DNA of 23,213 bases from RUG563 sp964423675 (GTDB lineage Bacteria > Bacillota > Clostridia > Christensenellales > Aristaeellaceae). Where the stretch lies: the NCBI GenBank assembly GCA_964423675.1, contig CAYRFP010000036.1:1-23213 (forward strand), read 5' to 3'. Every line of letters begins with the position of its first letter. Within the stretch, counting starts at the first letter, position 1. The translations under genes were made by a program, and so were the position numbers. The notes under the pieces are model-generated. The model did no database searches. It was given only the letters and a program-made list of their open reading frames with translations, and was not told the origin of the DNA. Positions 13,924 through 22,709 of this stretch are shown here, one piece after another.

Positions 13924-15378
13924 ATGCGGTTAACGGAATTGGCAAAGGAAGCGGGCAAGCAGCTGATAGAGGTTCAGGGAGAGTGCGAAATTCGTTCTCT
14001 TTCGATGGACAGCCGAAAGAAGATGGATCAGAGCCTGTTCTTCTGCATTCCAGGCGCACGGTTTGACGCCCACGGTTTCGCGCCTCAGGCCATCCAGAAC
14101 GGGGCGGCCGCGCTGGTGGTGGATCATCTGCTGCCGCTGGATGTTCCCCAGATTCAGGTAAAAAATGTGCGGGCGGCCATGTCCCCTTTAGCCGCGGCTT
14201 TTTATGGCCATCCGGAAAAGAATATGCAATTGCTGGGCATCACCGGCACGAAGGGAAAAACAACCACCAGCTATCTGGTGAAGGCGATTATGGAGCAGGC
14301 GGGCCACAAGGTGGGGCTGATTGGCACAACAGGCAACATGATCGGCAGCGAATACATGAAAAGCGAGTTTACCACCCCGGAGCCTATTGACTTTTTCCGG
14401 ACGCTTTCGCAGATGCGGGACGCAGGGGTGGATGTGGTGAGCATGGAAGTATCGGCCCATGCGTTGGAAATGGGGCGGCTTGCCGGCGTGTACTTTGAAA
14501 CCGGCTGCTATACCAACCTGTCCCAGGATCATCTGGATTTGTTCGGCACGATGGAAAGGTATTTTCAGTGTAAGAAATCCTTCTTTGCCCCGTGCTGGAT
14601 TCGCAACGCTGTGATTAATGTGGACGAGGAAACCAGCAAGCAGATTCTGGCGGATCAGCAGGTGCCCTGCCTGACCTATGGCATTTGCAATGGCGCAGAT
14701 CTCTTCGCCCGGGATATTGAGATTACGGAAAATGGCGTGCGCTTTCTGATGAAGCTGAGCAATCTCTGGGAGATGCCGGTGCATCTGAAGCTGACGGGAA
14801 TGTTTAACGTATACAATGCTTTGGCCGCCGCCGCCGTGGGGCTGGTGATGGGCGTGGAGCCGGAAACGGTGCGGGATGCGCTGGAGAGCGTTCGATCGGT
14901 TCCGGGCCGAGCCGAGGTGCTGGATACACACACGCCCTTCAAGGTGATTCTGGATTATTCGCATTCGCCGGATGCACTGGAGAATATCCTGGCTACTGTG
15001 CGGGAATTTGCCCGGGGGCGGGTGATTTCTCTGTTTGGCTGCGGCGGCGATCGAGATCATGGAAAGCGGCCGATCATGGGCGAAATCAGCGGTCGGTTGG
15101 CGGATTATTCTATTTTGACCAGCGATAACCCCCGAACGGAGGATCCTTATGAGATCCTTGCGGCAGTGGAAGCGGGCATTCAGCCCACCGGCGGGAAATA
15201 TGAGGTGATCGAAAACCGACGGGAAGCGATCCGCCATGCGCTGGAAATGGGCCGCGAGGGAGACGTGATCGTTCTGGCTGGGAAGGGCCATGAGACCTAT
15301 CAGGAGATCATGGGGGTTAAGCGCCCCTTTGACGAAAAAGTGGTCGTGCGGGAGCTGCTGGAAGAGCTGGGAAAGTAA
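13924..15378 (+). CDS. murE: UDP-MurNAc-L-Ala-D-Glu:meso-diaminopimelate ligase MurE
   Basis: Cytoplasmic Mur ligase that adds the third stem-peptide residue to UDP-MurNAc-dipeptide using ATP. It is 484 aa, the usual size. The P-loop is GTKGKTTT (108-115). The central domain has TTPEP, SMEVSAHAL and the NLSQDHLDLFGTMERYFQCKK segment with the Lys that is carbamylated in this family. The C-terminal domain has LDYSHSPDAL and SDNPRTEDP (Asp401-Arg404). DNPR is the signature of meso-diaminopimelate specificity; lysine-adding enzymes differ there. This predicts A1gamma-type peptidoglycan. The ribosome binding site GGAGAG overlaps the end of ftsI, so the two are coupled. murF, normally next, is absent. 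Confidence 0.97.
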   Translation: MRLTELAKEAGKQLIEVQGECEIRSLSMDSRKKMDQSLFFCIPGARFDAHGFAPQAIQNGAAALVVDHLLPLDVPQIQVKNVRAAMSPLAAAFYGHPEKNMQLLGITGTKGKTTTSYLVKAIMEQAGHKVGLIGTTGNMIGSEYMKSEFTTPEPIDFFRTLSQMRDAGVDVVSMEVSAHALEMGRLAGVYFETGCYTNLSQDHLDLFGTMERYFQCKKSFFAPCWIRNAVINVDEETSKQILADQQVPCLTYGICNGADLFARDIEITENGVRFLMKLSNLWEMPVHLKLTGMFNVYNALAAAAVGLVMGVEPETVRDALESVRSVPGRAEVLDTHTPFKVILDYSHSPDALENILATVREFARGRVISLFGCGGDRDHGKRPIMGEISGRLADYSILTSDNPRTEDPYEILAAVEAGIQPTGGKYEVIENRREAIRHALEMGREGDVIVLAGKGHETYQEIMGVKRPFDEKVVVRELLEELGK

Positions 15379-15420
15379 ACTGCACAGGAAAAACGGCCAC
15401 ACAAAAGGGAGAAGAGAAAC

Positions 15421-16473
15421 ATGCTTGCGATCTGTGTAATGGCGGCGCTGCTGGCGCTGGGAATCATGCTGCTGGTGATGCCGAAATTTTTGCCTTATTT
15501 GAAAAAACTCAAGTTTGGCCAAACCATTTATGACCTGGGGCCTAAGGCACATCTGGCCAAGCAGGGCACGCCGAACATGGGCGGCATTGTTATTGCCGGG
15601 GCGACAGTGATTTCCGGCGTGGCTTTCGGCGTTTGGGCGTCGGTGAAAAACGGGCTGAGCCTGGGGCTGAATAATCCCCTGTGGGCGATGCTGTTTGTAT
15701 GTCTAGGCTCCATGGCTGTGGGCTTTGCGGATGATTATGTGAAGGATGTGAAAAAGCGCCATGAAGGGCTGACGCCGAAGCAGAAGCTGATGGGTCAGGT
15801 GGTTGTGGGGCTGGTATTCGCGCTGTATGGCTATTTCTTCCTGGGCAGCGACGTGGTGCTTCCGTTCACAGAAAAGACCTGGGATCTGGGCGTGTTTTAT
15901 ATTCCGATTATGACGGTGCTGGTCATGTTCATGACCAACAGTGCCAATTTGCAGGATGGTGTGGATGGCCTGTTGTCCAGCGTCACGGTGGTTGGGATGG
16001 CATCGTTCGGCGTGATTGCTGCATTCCTTGGCGCTTCCATGAAGCTGAGTCCCTTTGCTGAAAACCTGAATGGCTATCCGGTTCTTGCGGCGATTTGCTT
16101 TGCACTGGTGGGCGCGTGCATCGGCTTTTTGCGGTTTAACCATCATCCGGCAAAAATCTTCATGGGCGATACGGGCAGCATGTTTATCGGCGGCGCGCTG
16201 GTGGGCGCGGCGATGCTGATGAAGTGTCAGTTCCTGTTGATTCCCATTTGCTTCACCTGCCTGTGCTCTTCCGGATCCGTGATGTTGCAAACGGGCTATT
16301 TCAAAATCACCAGGAAAAAGTATGGAAAGGGCCGACGTATTTTCAAGATGGCCCCCATCCATCATCATTTCGAGCTGTGCGGCATGAAGGAAAACCAGAT
16401 CGTGGCGATGTATGCTGCGGTAACGGTGGTGTTGTCGCTGATTGCGATTTGGTCGTTGCACTGCTTCTTCTAA
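15421..16473 (+). CDS. mraY: Phospho-N-acetylmuramoyl-pentapeptide transferase MraY
   Basis: Integral membrane enzyme (about ten helices, 350 aa) that moves phospho-MurNAc-pentapeptide to undecaprenyl phosphate, making lipid I. Signature blocks are present: QGTPNMGG, GFADDYVKD (catalytic Asp-Asp), NSANLQDGVDGL, FNHHPAKIFMGDTGS and FKMAPIHHHFEL. Two deviations stand out. The first is Gln for the usual Thr in NLTDG. The second is a helix reading CFTCLCSSGSVMLQ where most MraY proteins have a conserved Glu in ETLSVxxQ; here Ser stands at that position with no insertion or deletion. The frame is otherwise intact. The start has only a weak GGGAGAAG site, 5 nt before the ATG. It lies between murE and murD. 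Confidence 0.95.
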   Translation: MLAICVMAALLALGIMLLVMPKFLPYLKKLKFGQTIYDLGPKAHLAKQGTPNMGGIVIAGATVISGVAFGVWASVKNGLSLGLNNPLWAMLFVCLGSMAVGFADDYVKDVKKRHEGLTPKQKLMGQVVVGLVFALYGYFFLGSDVVLPFTEKTWDLGVFYIPIMTVLVMFMTNSANLQDGVDGLLSSVTVVGMASFGVIAAFLGASMKLSPFAENLNGYPVLAAICFALVGACIGFLRFNHHPAKIFMGDTGSMFIGGALVGAAMLMKCQFLLIPICFTCLCSSGSVMLQTGYFKITRKKYGKGRRIFKMAPIHHHFELCGMKENQIVAMYAAVTVVLSLIAIWSLHCFF

Positions 16474-16508
16474 AAAGATTCCGAGCGCATGAAGGAGGGA
16501 ATTACAGC

Positions 16509-17933
16509 ATGCGTGAATACGCCTATACATTTACTTCAAAACGGCACAGCATCGGGGAAAACGCTGCGGAGAATCCCTGGCAGGGAAAGCGCGTGTTGAT
16601 CGTAGGAATGGCTCGAAGCGGTATCGCGGCGGCGCAGCTTCTGTGCCGGGAAGGTGCGGCTGTCACCATTAACGATCAAAAGCCGGAAAGCGAATTTGGG
16701 GATAAGCTGGATGTGTTGCGGGAACTGCCGGTCACGTTCCGGCTGGGCGAGGATGGCCTGGCTGCACTGGAAAACCAGGAACTGCTGGTGATCAGCCCGG
16801 GCGTTCCGCAATCCGCGCCCATTGTGCAGGAAGCAAACCGGCTACATATCCCGGTGATGGGCGAACTGGAAATGGCCTCCCGCATTCTCAAGGGGTCGCT
16901 GGTGGCCGTGACGGGAACGAATGGCAAAACGACGACGGTTTCCCTGCTGGGCGAGATTTTTGAAAAGGCAGGGAAAATCTGCTATGTGGCGGGAAATATC
17001 GGCTATCCGCTGTCTGCCGCAGCGCTGAAAAGCAAGGCGGAGGATGTGGTGGTGGCAGAGGTCTCCTCTTTTCAATTGGAAACCACCAGTCAGTTTCATC
17101 CCTTGTCCGCCGCGGTGCTGAATGTGACGGAGGATCATCTGAACCGTCATGGCACCATGGAGGTGTATACTGGCCTGAAGCGTCATATCTTCGCTGCTCA
17201 AAACGCACAGGACTACGCGGTTTTGAACTACGAGGATCCATTATGCCGGGCCATGGCCAAAGGGCTTACGGGCAAGGTGCTCTTTTTCTCTCGGCTGCAT
17301 GAGGTGAAGCAGGGAGCGTTCGTTCGGGACGGGCAGATCATAGTGCGCCTTGGCGATGAGGAAAAGACGATCTGCGGCGCGGAAGAACTGTTCATTCCTG
17401 GCCCGCATAACCTGGAAAACGCTCTGGCGGCCGTAGCCATCGCCTTTTCCCGGGGCGTGCCTGCGCCAGTTATTCGCCATGCGCTTCGCTCCTTCCGGGG
17501 GGTAGAGCACCGAATTGAATTTGTTCGGGAACTGGATGGGGTACGCTACATCAACGATAGCAAGGGCACCAACGTGGATTCGACCATCAAGGCTATTCAA
17601 TCCATGCGTGCGCCTACTGCGCTGATTCTGGGCGGCTATGACAAGCATGTTTCCTTCGCGGCGCTGGCACAGGAAGTGAAGAAAACGCCGCTGATCCATT
17701 CCTGCGTTCTCATTGGCGCAACGGCGGATCAGATTGAAGGGGCGCTGCGGGAAGCGGGATATCAGGCAATTTATCGGGAAAAAACACTGGAAGATGCCGT
17801 GAATACATGCAAAAAGCGTAGTCAGGCAGGGGGAAACGTGCTCTTTTCTCCAGCCTGCGCCTCCTTTGATATGTTCGAGGATTATGAGCAGCGGGGGCGG
17901 ATTTTTAAGGAGATTGTTCAGAAGCTGCAATAA
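16509..17933 (+). CDS. murD: UDP-MurNAc-L-alanine:D-glutamate ligase MurD
   Basis: Cytoplasmic Mur ligase that adds D-Glu to UDP-MurNAc-L-Ala. It is 474 aa. An N-terminal Rossmann-like domain starts KRVLIVGMARSGIAAAQLL. The P-loop is GTNGKTTT (136-143). The family segment NVTEDHLNRHGTMEVY follows, and the C-terminal domain has EHRIEFVREL, NDSKGTN, LILGGYDK and LFSPACASFDMFEDYEQRG. About 20 polar residues precede the first domain. The ATG at 16509 was chosen for the AAGGAGGG site; upstream in-frame codons overlap mraY in another frame and are not used. MurD acts before MurE in the pathway. Two overlapping hairpins lie between it and ftsW. Confidence 0.97.
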   Translation: MREYAYTFTSKRHSIGENAAENPWQGKRVLIVGMARSGIAAAQLLCREGAAVTINDQKPESEFGDKLDVLRELPVTFRLGEDGLAALENQELLVISPGVPQSAPIVQEANRLHIPVMGELEMASRILKGSLVAVTGTNGKTTTVSLLGEIFEKAGKICYVAGNIGYPLSAAALKSKAEDVVVAEVSSFQLETTSQFHPLSAAVLNVTEDHLNRHGTMEVYTGLKRHIFAAQNAQDYAVLNYEDPLCRAMAKGLTGKVLFFSRLHEVKQGAFVRDGQIIVRLGDEEKTICGAEELFIPGPHNLENALAAVAIAFSRGVPAPVIRHALRSFRGVEHRIEFVRELDGVRYINDSKGTNVDSTIKAIQSMRAPTALILGGYDKHVSFAALAQEVKKTPLIHSCVLIGATADQIEGALREAGYQAIYREKTLEDAVNTCKKRSQAGGNVLFSPACASFDMFEDYEQRGRIFKEIVQKLQ

Positions 17934-17946
17934 AGACTGCGAAAGC

Positions 17947-17985
17947 AAAGGCGCATGAAACCGTGCGCCTTTCCCTTTAGGAAAG
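17947..17985 (+). other. Two overlapping hairpins between murD and ftsW
   Basis: AAAGGCGCA (17947-17955) pairs with TGCGCCTTT (17964-17972), a perfect 9-bp stem with an 8-nt loop. CTTTCC (17969-17974) pairs with GGAAAG (17980-17985), 6 bp. The two share 17969-17972 and cannot form fully together. No T run follows, so neither is a good terminator. They may tune mRNA stability or ftsW translation. Confidence 0.5.
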
Positions 17986-18027
17986 CACGAAAGCAACGGA
18001 AACCAATCAGGAAAGAAGGATGCCGCC

Positions 18028-19158
18028 ATGCTTTCATCTGTGCCAGCGCCGGGAAAAAAGCCTGTGGACAAAACGCTTTTGACGATTATGATTCTTCTGC
18101 TGCTGACCGGGCTTTTGACGCTGTTCAGCGCCACGTATTATAAGGCTCGAAACAGCACGGGGGATCCCTGGGCAGAAGTGAAAAAGCAGCTGTTCGGCGT
18201 AGCGGTGGGCGCGGTGGCCATGCAGCTGACCATCCGCATTCCCTATTCCTTCTGGGGTAGACGCAGGGTGGTGGTTGCCGGGATCGGCGTCAGTGCAGTG
18301 TTGCTTTTGCTGGTGATTATTCCTGGCGTGGGCGTTTCAATCAATGGCTCCCGACGCTGGCTGTCGCTGGCTGGCATTTCCTTTCAGCCCGGTGAATTCG
18401 CCAAATACGCCGTGGTTTTGTTTATGGCCATGGTTCTGACCGCGCGGGGCAAGAAAATTCAGCGGTTGATTAAGGGGATTCTGCCAGTGCTGGCAGTGCC
18501 AGGCGTGCTGTTTTTGCTGATATTGGAGCAGCCTAATCTGTCCACAGCGGGTACAATCATCATTGTCAGCGTACTGATGGTTATGCTGTCCGGGGCAAAA
18601 TGGCGGCATATGACGGTGCTGGGGGCGGGCGGACTGACACTGGGCACCTATTACGCTTGGAGCGAGGAATACCGCCGGGAGCGGCTTTTGTCCTTTATGA
18701 ATCCCTTTGCGAAAATGAGTGATGAGGGATATCAGTTGTCTCAATCCCTGATTGCCTTTGGCTCAGGCGGACTTTTCGGCATGGGCCTTGGGCAGGGGCG
18801 GCAGAAGTACGCTTATCTGCCCTATCCGGAGAGCGACTTTATCTTTGCCATTGTGGGGGAGGATTTCGGACTGGCCGGATGCCTGGTGGTGATTGCGCTG
18901 TTTGTGGCGTTTATGCTGGCGGGAATGCGAATTGCCATGACCTGCGAGGAGAAGCATGGCTGCCTTCTGGCGGCGGGAATCATAGGGATGATTTCTGTGC
19001 AGGCGTTTATTAACATGGGCGTGGTAGTGGGTGTGCTGCCCACCACCGGCTTACCCCTTCCCTTCTTCAGCGCCGGGGGCACCTCGCTTTCAATTACGAT
19101 GGCGGCGGTGGGCATCGTGCTGAATATCAGCCGTTCATGCCGAGCCAACCTAGGATAA
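18028..19158 (+). CDS. ftsW: Septal peptidoglycan glycosyltransferase FtsW (SEDS family)
   Basis: Polytopic membrane enzyme (376 aa, about ten helices) of the SEDS family that polymerises lipid II at the septum together with the class B PBP. Family blocks seen: NGSRRWLSLAGISFQPGEFAKYAVV, YQLSQSLIAFGSGGLFGMGLGQGRQK, the PESDFIFAIVGEDFG loop holding the conserved Asp, INMGVVVGVLPTTGLPLPFFSAGGTS near the C-terminus. The ATG at 18028 follows GAAGGA. Position beside murD and in a dcw cluster favours FtsW over RodA or SpoVE, though SpoVE cannot be fully excluded. murG normally follows ftsW but is absent; murA starts 69 nt later. Confidence 0.93.
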   Translation: MLSSVPAPGKKPVDKTLLTIMILLLLTGLLTLFSATYYKARNSTGDPWAEVKKQLFGVAVGAVAMQLTIRIPYSFWGRRRVVVAGIGVSAVLLLLVIIPGVGVSINGSRRWLSLAGISFQPGEFAKYAVVLFMAMVLTARGKKIQRLIKGILPVLAVPGVLFLLILEQPNLSTAGTIIIVSVLMVMLSGAKWRHMTVLGAGGLTLGTYYAWSEEYRRERLLSFMNPFAKMSDEGYQLSQSLIAFGSGGLFGMGLGQGRQKYAYLPYPESDFIFAIVGEDFGLAGCLVVIALFVAFMLAGMRIAMTCEEKHGCLLAAGIIGMISVQAFINMGVVVGVLPTTGLPLPFFSAGGTSLSITMAAVGIVLNISRSCRANLG

Positions 19159-19227
19159 GGCTTTTTCGCCAGTTTCACCCTTTTCTTTTTCCAACATAGT
19201 TTGGGAGAAGAAGGAAGGTGACGGTGG

Positions 19228-20484
19228 ATGGAAGGATTCCGCATCCAGGGCGGCGAAAGAATAAAGGGGAGTGTACGGGTGGATTCGGCGAAGAATGCTG
19301 TGCTGCCCATTCTGGCGGCATCGCTTTTGCCGGAGGGAGACGTGGTTATTCGGGAATGCCCGCAGCTAAGAGACGTGCAGGCCATGCTGGATATTCTGCG
19401 GCTTTTGGGCTGCGAAAGCAGCTGGCATGAAAGCAGCCTGACTTTACATAACGCGCATCTGCATAATTGGGAAATGCCGGAAACACTGGCAAAGCAGATT
19501 CGCTCCTCCATTTTTTTGCTGGGCCCCATTTTGGGCAAGCTGCGTCGGGCGACGGTGCGCTATCCCGGCGGATGCGAGATTGGGCTTCGCCCCATTGATC
19601 TGCATCTCAAGGGTTTGCGAGCGCTGGGTGTGAAAATTGTGGATGCGGACGGTGTGCTTTACTGCGATGGCCGGGATATGCATGCAGGGGATGTTTACTT
19701 CGATTATCCCAGCGTAGGCGCAACGGAAAATGTGATGATGGCAGCAGCACTTTTGCCGGGCGTGACCACCGTGCATAATGCCGCACGGGAACCGGAAATC
19801 GAGGATTTGCAGCGCTTCATTAATCGCATGGGCGGAAGGATTCGGGGCGCAGGGACGCATCTGATTGAGATTGAAGGCGTGGGGAAGCTGCGGGGCGTGC
19901 GCTATACGCCGATCCCGGATCGGATTGTGGCGGGAACGCTGTTGTGCGCCGCAGCGGCCACCGGAGGCGAAATTGAACTGAATCGTGCGCGATTCAGCGA
20001 TCTGATTCCTATGTGCGCAAAGTTGCAGGAAATGGGGTGCAACATTCGGGAAGAGGAAGGTATGGTGGCGCTCACAGCGCCGCGCCGACTTCGAGCTTTT
20101 TCCCAGCTGCAAACGCAGCCGCATCCCGGCTTTCCAACCGATATGCAGGCTCCCATGCTGGCGGTTAGCTGCGTGGCGGAAGGCACATCGGTGATTGTGG
20201 AAAACGTATTTGAAAGCCGTTTTGCTCATGCAGGGGATTTATCTGCCATGGGTGCGAATATCCGCATTCATGGGCGGATGGCGGTCATTCAGGGTGTGGA
20301 GCGGCTGCATGGCATGCTTGTGACGGCCCGGGATCTGCGGGGCGGAGCTGCGCTGACAATTGCAGGGCTATGCGCACAGGGGGAGACAACGGTGGAAAAT
20401 GCAGGGCTGATTGACCGGGGCTATGTCCGCTTAGAGGAAACCCTTCGAGCCCTAGGCGGGAAAATCGAACGCATTGCTTTATAA
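19228..20484 (+). CDS. murA: UDP-N-acetylglucosamine 1-carboxyvinyltransferase MurA
   Basis: First committed enzyme of peptidoglycan precursor synthesis, moving enolpyruvate from PEP to UDP-GlcNAc in the cytoplasm. It is 418 aa, the normal length. Lys22-Asn23 (DSAKNAVLP) and the active-site Cys116 (YPGGCEIGLRPIDLHL, the fosfomycin target) are present, as are PSVGATENVMMAA, the FPTDMQAP block and the C-terminal IDRGYVRLEETLRALGG. Because Cys is kept rather than Asp, the enzyme should be fosfomycin-sensitive in principle. The ATG at 19228 follows GAAGGAAGG. Location between ftsW and ftsQ is seen in several Clostridia and Bacilli; whether a second MurA exists elsewhere is unknown. Confidence 0.97.
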   Translation: MEGFRIQGGERIKGSVRVDSAKNAVLPILAASLLPEGDVVIRECPQLRDVQAMLDILRLLGCESSWHESSLTLHNAHLHNWEMPETLAKQIRSSIFLLGPILGKLRRATVRYPGGCEIGLRPIDLHLKGLRALGVKIVDADGVLYCDGRDMHAGDVYFDYPSVGATENVMMAAALLPGVTTVHNAAREPEIEDLQRFINRMGGRIRGAGTHLIEIEGVGKLRGVRYTPIPDRIVAGTLLCAAAATGGEIELNRARFSDLIPMCAKLQEMGCNIREEEGMVALTAPRRLRAFSQLQTQPHPGFPTDMQAPMLAVSCVAEGTSVIVENVFESRFAHAGDLSAMGANIRIHGRMAVIQGVERLHGMLVTARDLRGGAALTIAGLCAQGETTVENAGLIDRGYVRLEETLRALGGKIERIAL

Positions 20485-20517
20485 GCAAGCTTATGAACGG
20501 TAAACAGGAGGAATACC

Positions 20518-21321
20518 ATGATGCAAACGCCTCTGCCCCCGGATTTTGAGCCGTGGGATGCCCAGCAGCCCGAACTGCAAAAGCCAAAACGTAGGCTTAA
20601 GCCGGGCGTGAAAACCGCGCTGCTGACGCTGGTGCTCTTTTGCGCTGTGCTGGTGATTTTATATGAGGGCGTATTCAAGATCCGGCGCATTGCTGTGGTA
20701 GGAAATGAAAAGATCAGCTGGGAGCAAGTAGTTCAGGCGGCCGGTCTGGATGGCTCGGCCAGTTTCTTTTCCCTGAGCGAGGAAAAAATCAGCGCAGGGA
20801 TCAGCCAGAACCGCTATCTGGTGTTTGAAGGCATGGAGAAGGAATTCCCTTCCGGCGTAACGATTTATGTGCGGGAACGCAAAGCGCGCGCCAATGTGCA
20901 GGTGATGGGCATCACCTATCTGTTGGATGAGGATGGCATGGTGTTAGAACGGCTGGGTAGCGGCGCCCTGGAGGATTCATTGCTTACCGTTACTGGATTT
21001 CAGGCCAAGGAGGTGCGGGTTGGTAACATCATCGTGCCCGCAACCGCTGATCACCTGGCCGCTTACCAGGCATTGCTGGAAGAATTGACGCTTCAAAACG
21101 TGCTTTCCCAAACCGCTGAATTGAATTTAGCGGATCCGGATAGCCTATATCTGATCACTCGGGACGGATACACCGTTCATCTGGGGGACGACAGTCAGTT
21201 GCGGGCTAAGATTGGAACGGTGCGAGCTGTTATTTCCAAATTGCGGGAAATGGGAAAATACGGCGGAGTAATCGAGGCATCGGTTCCTGCAGTGGCCACG
21301 TATACGCCGGTGGAAATGTAA
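20518..21321 (+). CDS. ftsQ: Cell division protein FtsQ/DivIB
   Basis: Bitopic divisome protein, 267 aa. A basic cytoplasmic tail (about 1-32) is followed by one membrane helix (about 33-49, TALLTLVLFCAVLVILY), the POTRA domain (about 53-122, FKIRRIAVVGNEKISWEQVVQAAG and on) and the FtsQ/DivIB beta domain (about 123-250, with YLLDEDGMVLERL and VHLGDDSQLRAKI). Two adjacent ATGs (20518, 20521) both lie at workable distance from AGGAGG (20506-20511); I use the first. It lies 33 nt after murA and ahead of ftsA, its standard place. Confidence 0.92.
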   Translation: MMQTPLPPDFEPWDAQQPELQKPKRRLKPGVKTALLTLVLFCAVLVILYEGVFKIRRIAVVGNEKISWEQVVQAAGLDGSASFFSLSEEKISAGISQNRYLVFEGMEKEFPSGVTIYVRERKARANVQVMGITYLLDEDGMVLERLGSGALEDSLLTVTGFQAKEVRVGNIIVPATADHLAAYQALLEELTLQNVLSQTAELNLADPDSLYLITRDGYTVHLGDDSQLRAKIGTVRAVISKLREMGKYGGVIEASVPAVATYTPVEM

Positions 21322-21390
21322 AAAGGCGCGGCAAAAACGAAAGAAAAGAAAAAATATTTGAAAAAAACCGTGCTTTTTCAAGATTTTCAC

Positions 21391-21419
21391 TTGCCAAATT
21401 ATCACAAAAAGGTTACAAT
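21391..21419 (+). promoter_or_regulatory. Internal promoter for ftsA-ftsZ
   Basis: TTGCCA (21391-21396), 17-nt spacer, TACAAT (21414-21419), in an AT-rich 187-nt gap between ftsQ and ftsA. Good match and ideal spacing. It would let ftsAZ be expressed apart from the cluster. A weak A/T hairpin (TTGAAAAA 21358-21365 with TTTTTCAA 21374-21381) lies just upstream. Confidence 0.75.
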
Positions 21420-21508
21420 AAAGTGACCGAATAGAATTGTTTTCGCATTCGGCTTTTCTGGCTATGCGCCTGCGCGCAGAGGGCCGAGGAACAGGGGATG
21501 ATGGACGG

Positions 21509-22684
21509 ATGAAAACCACGGTTGCCGCTATGGATTTTGGAACGAGCAAGATCGTGGCGCTGGTCGCCGAAACGAGCGGACGGCAGCGCTGCGATATTAT
21601 CGGCGCCGGGATTGCCACCTATGATGGCTATATGGAAGGGCGCTGGAACGCCCCCGATATGCTCAATGAAGCCATCGCAAGCGCAGTGCGCGAAGCGGAG
21701 GAACAATCCCATGCACGGATTCGGGAAATCAACGTAGGCGTGCCGGGAGATTTTTCTCAGGTGCGCACGGTTGAAGTGAAGGTGGAGCTGCAGGGCGCAG
21801 ATCCCCGGGTCACCGAGAAAGATATAAACGAGTTATTCGCCCGTGCTACAAACGAGCTGGGCGAGGTTCGCGGTAGCGTGATTCATCGGAGTCCGGCCTG
21901 GTTCATGGTGGACGATGGAAAAAAGACGCTGGAGCCCATGGGCATGCATGGCTATGAGCTGCGGGCGCTGGTTTCCTTTGTGATTGCCGATCAGTTTTTC
22001 ATTGAAGATGTGAGCGAGCGGTTCCGCGCTCTGGGCATCCAGGTGGCCGGCTGCTTCTCCACGCCCACGGGACAGGCGATGCTGTTTGTGCCCGATGAGG
22101 AACGGGATCGCACGGCCGTGCTGGTGGATATGGGATATCTTAATACTGAAGTGATGGCCATTGAAGGCGATGCGCTGACGTATCTGAAGGTGATTCCCAT
22201 GGGAGGCGGGCACATGTCCGCTGATTTGGCCTATGGCCTGGAAACTACTCTGCCCGCTGCTGAGCAGATCAAGCGCAGCTATGTATACGGTCTTTCTGCC
22301 GGCCAGCCTACCTTTGAGGGAACGGATCGGGATGGCAATGGCCAGACCTTTGACCATGAACAGGTGGAAGGGGTACTGGAACCGCGGACGGATGAAATCT
22401 GCGAAGCAATTCGGGATGCGATCAAGGAATCCGGCGTGAAGCTGAGCAACTGGTCGCCTATTTATCTGACGGGCGGCGGCCTGGCCATTAACCGGGGCGG
22501 CCGAGATTTCCTAGCGGCAAAGCTGGAAAAGCCGGTTCGGGAATTGCCGCGAAAGGCAGTGAAGCTGAGCAGCCCGGCCTATTCCAGTGCGCTGGGGCTG
22601 CTGGATCTGATTATTGATACCACCGCTAACGCCCATGCGGCGAGCGGGATGGGCTCCTTCTTCCGCAGCCTTTTCGGCAACTGA
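21509..22684 (+). CDS. ftsA: Cell division protein FtsA
   Basis: Actin-like protein that tethers FtsZ filaments to the membrane. It is 391 aa from ATG 21509, which begins the conserved TTVAAMDFGTSKIVALVAE phosphate-binding strand; longer in-frame starts add a segment with no family likeness. SHS2 (1C) domain follows, then VLVDMGYLNTEVMAIEGD, IPMGGGHMSADLAYGL and IYLTGGGLAINRGG nucleotide-binding motifs. The extreme C-terminus (GMGSFFRSLFGN) is the amphipathic membrane-targeting helix. The ribosome binding site is distant (AGGGG, 12 nt), which may lower its translation relative to ftsZ. ftsZ begins 25 nt after its TGA. Confidence 0.94.
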   Translation: MKTTVAAMDFGTSKIVALVAETSGRQRCDIIGAGIATYDGYMEGRWNAPDMLNEAIASAVREAEEQSHARIREINVGVPGDFSQVRTVEVKVELQGADPRVTEKDINELFARATNELGEVRGSVIHRSPAWFMVDDGKKTLEPMGMHGYELRALVSFVIADQFFIEDVSERFRALGIQVAGCFSTPTGQAMLFVPDEERDRTAVLVDMGYLNTEVMAIEGDALTYLKVIPMGGGHMSADLAYGLETTLPAAEQIKRSYVYGLSAGQPTFEGTDRDGNGQTFDHEQVEGVLEPRTDEICEAIRDAIKESGVKLSNWSPIYLTGGGLAINRGGRDFLAAKLEKPVRELPRKAVKLSSPAYSSALGLLDLIIDTTANAHAASGMGSFFRSLFGN

Positions 22685-22709
22685 TTAACAAGCATAGGGG
22701 GATTAAACC

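Noticed and set aside
14188..15552. 454-codon open frame on the minus strand opposite murE
   Set aside because: Same explanation: a shadow of a GC-rich gene. murE on the plus strand has every family motif.
21358..21381. Terminator between ftsQ and ftsA
   Set aside because: The stem is only A/T pairs plus one G-C, with no T run after it. ftsA has its own promoter in any case.
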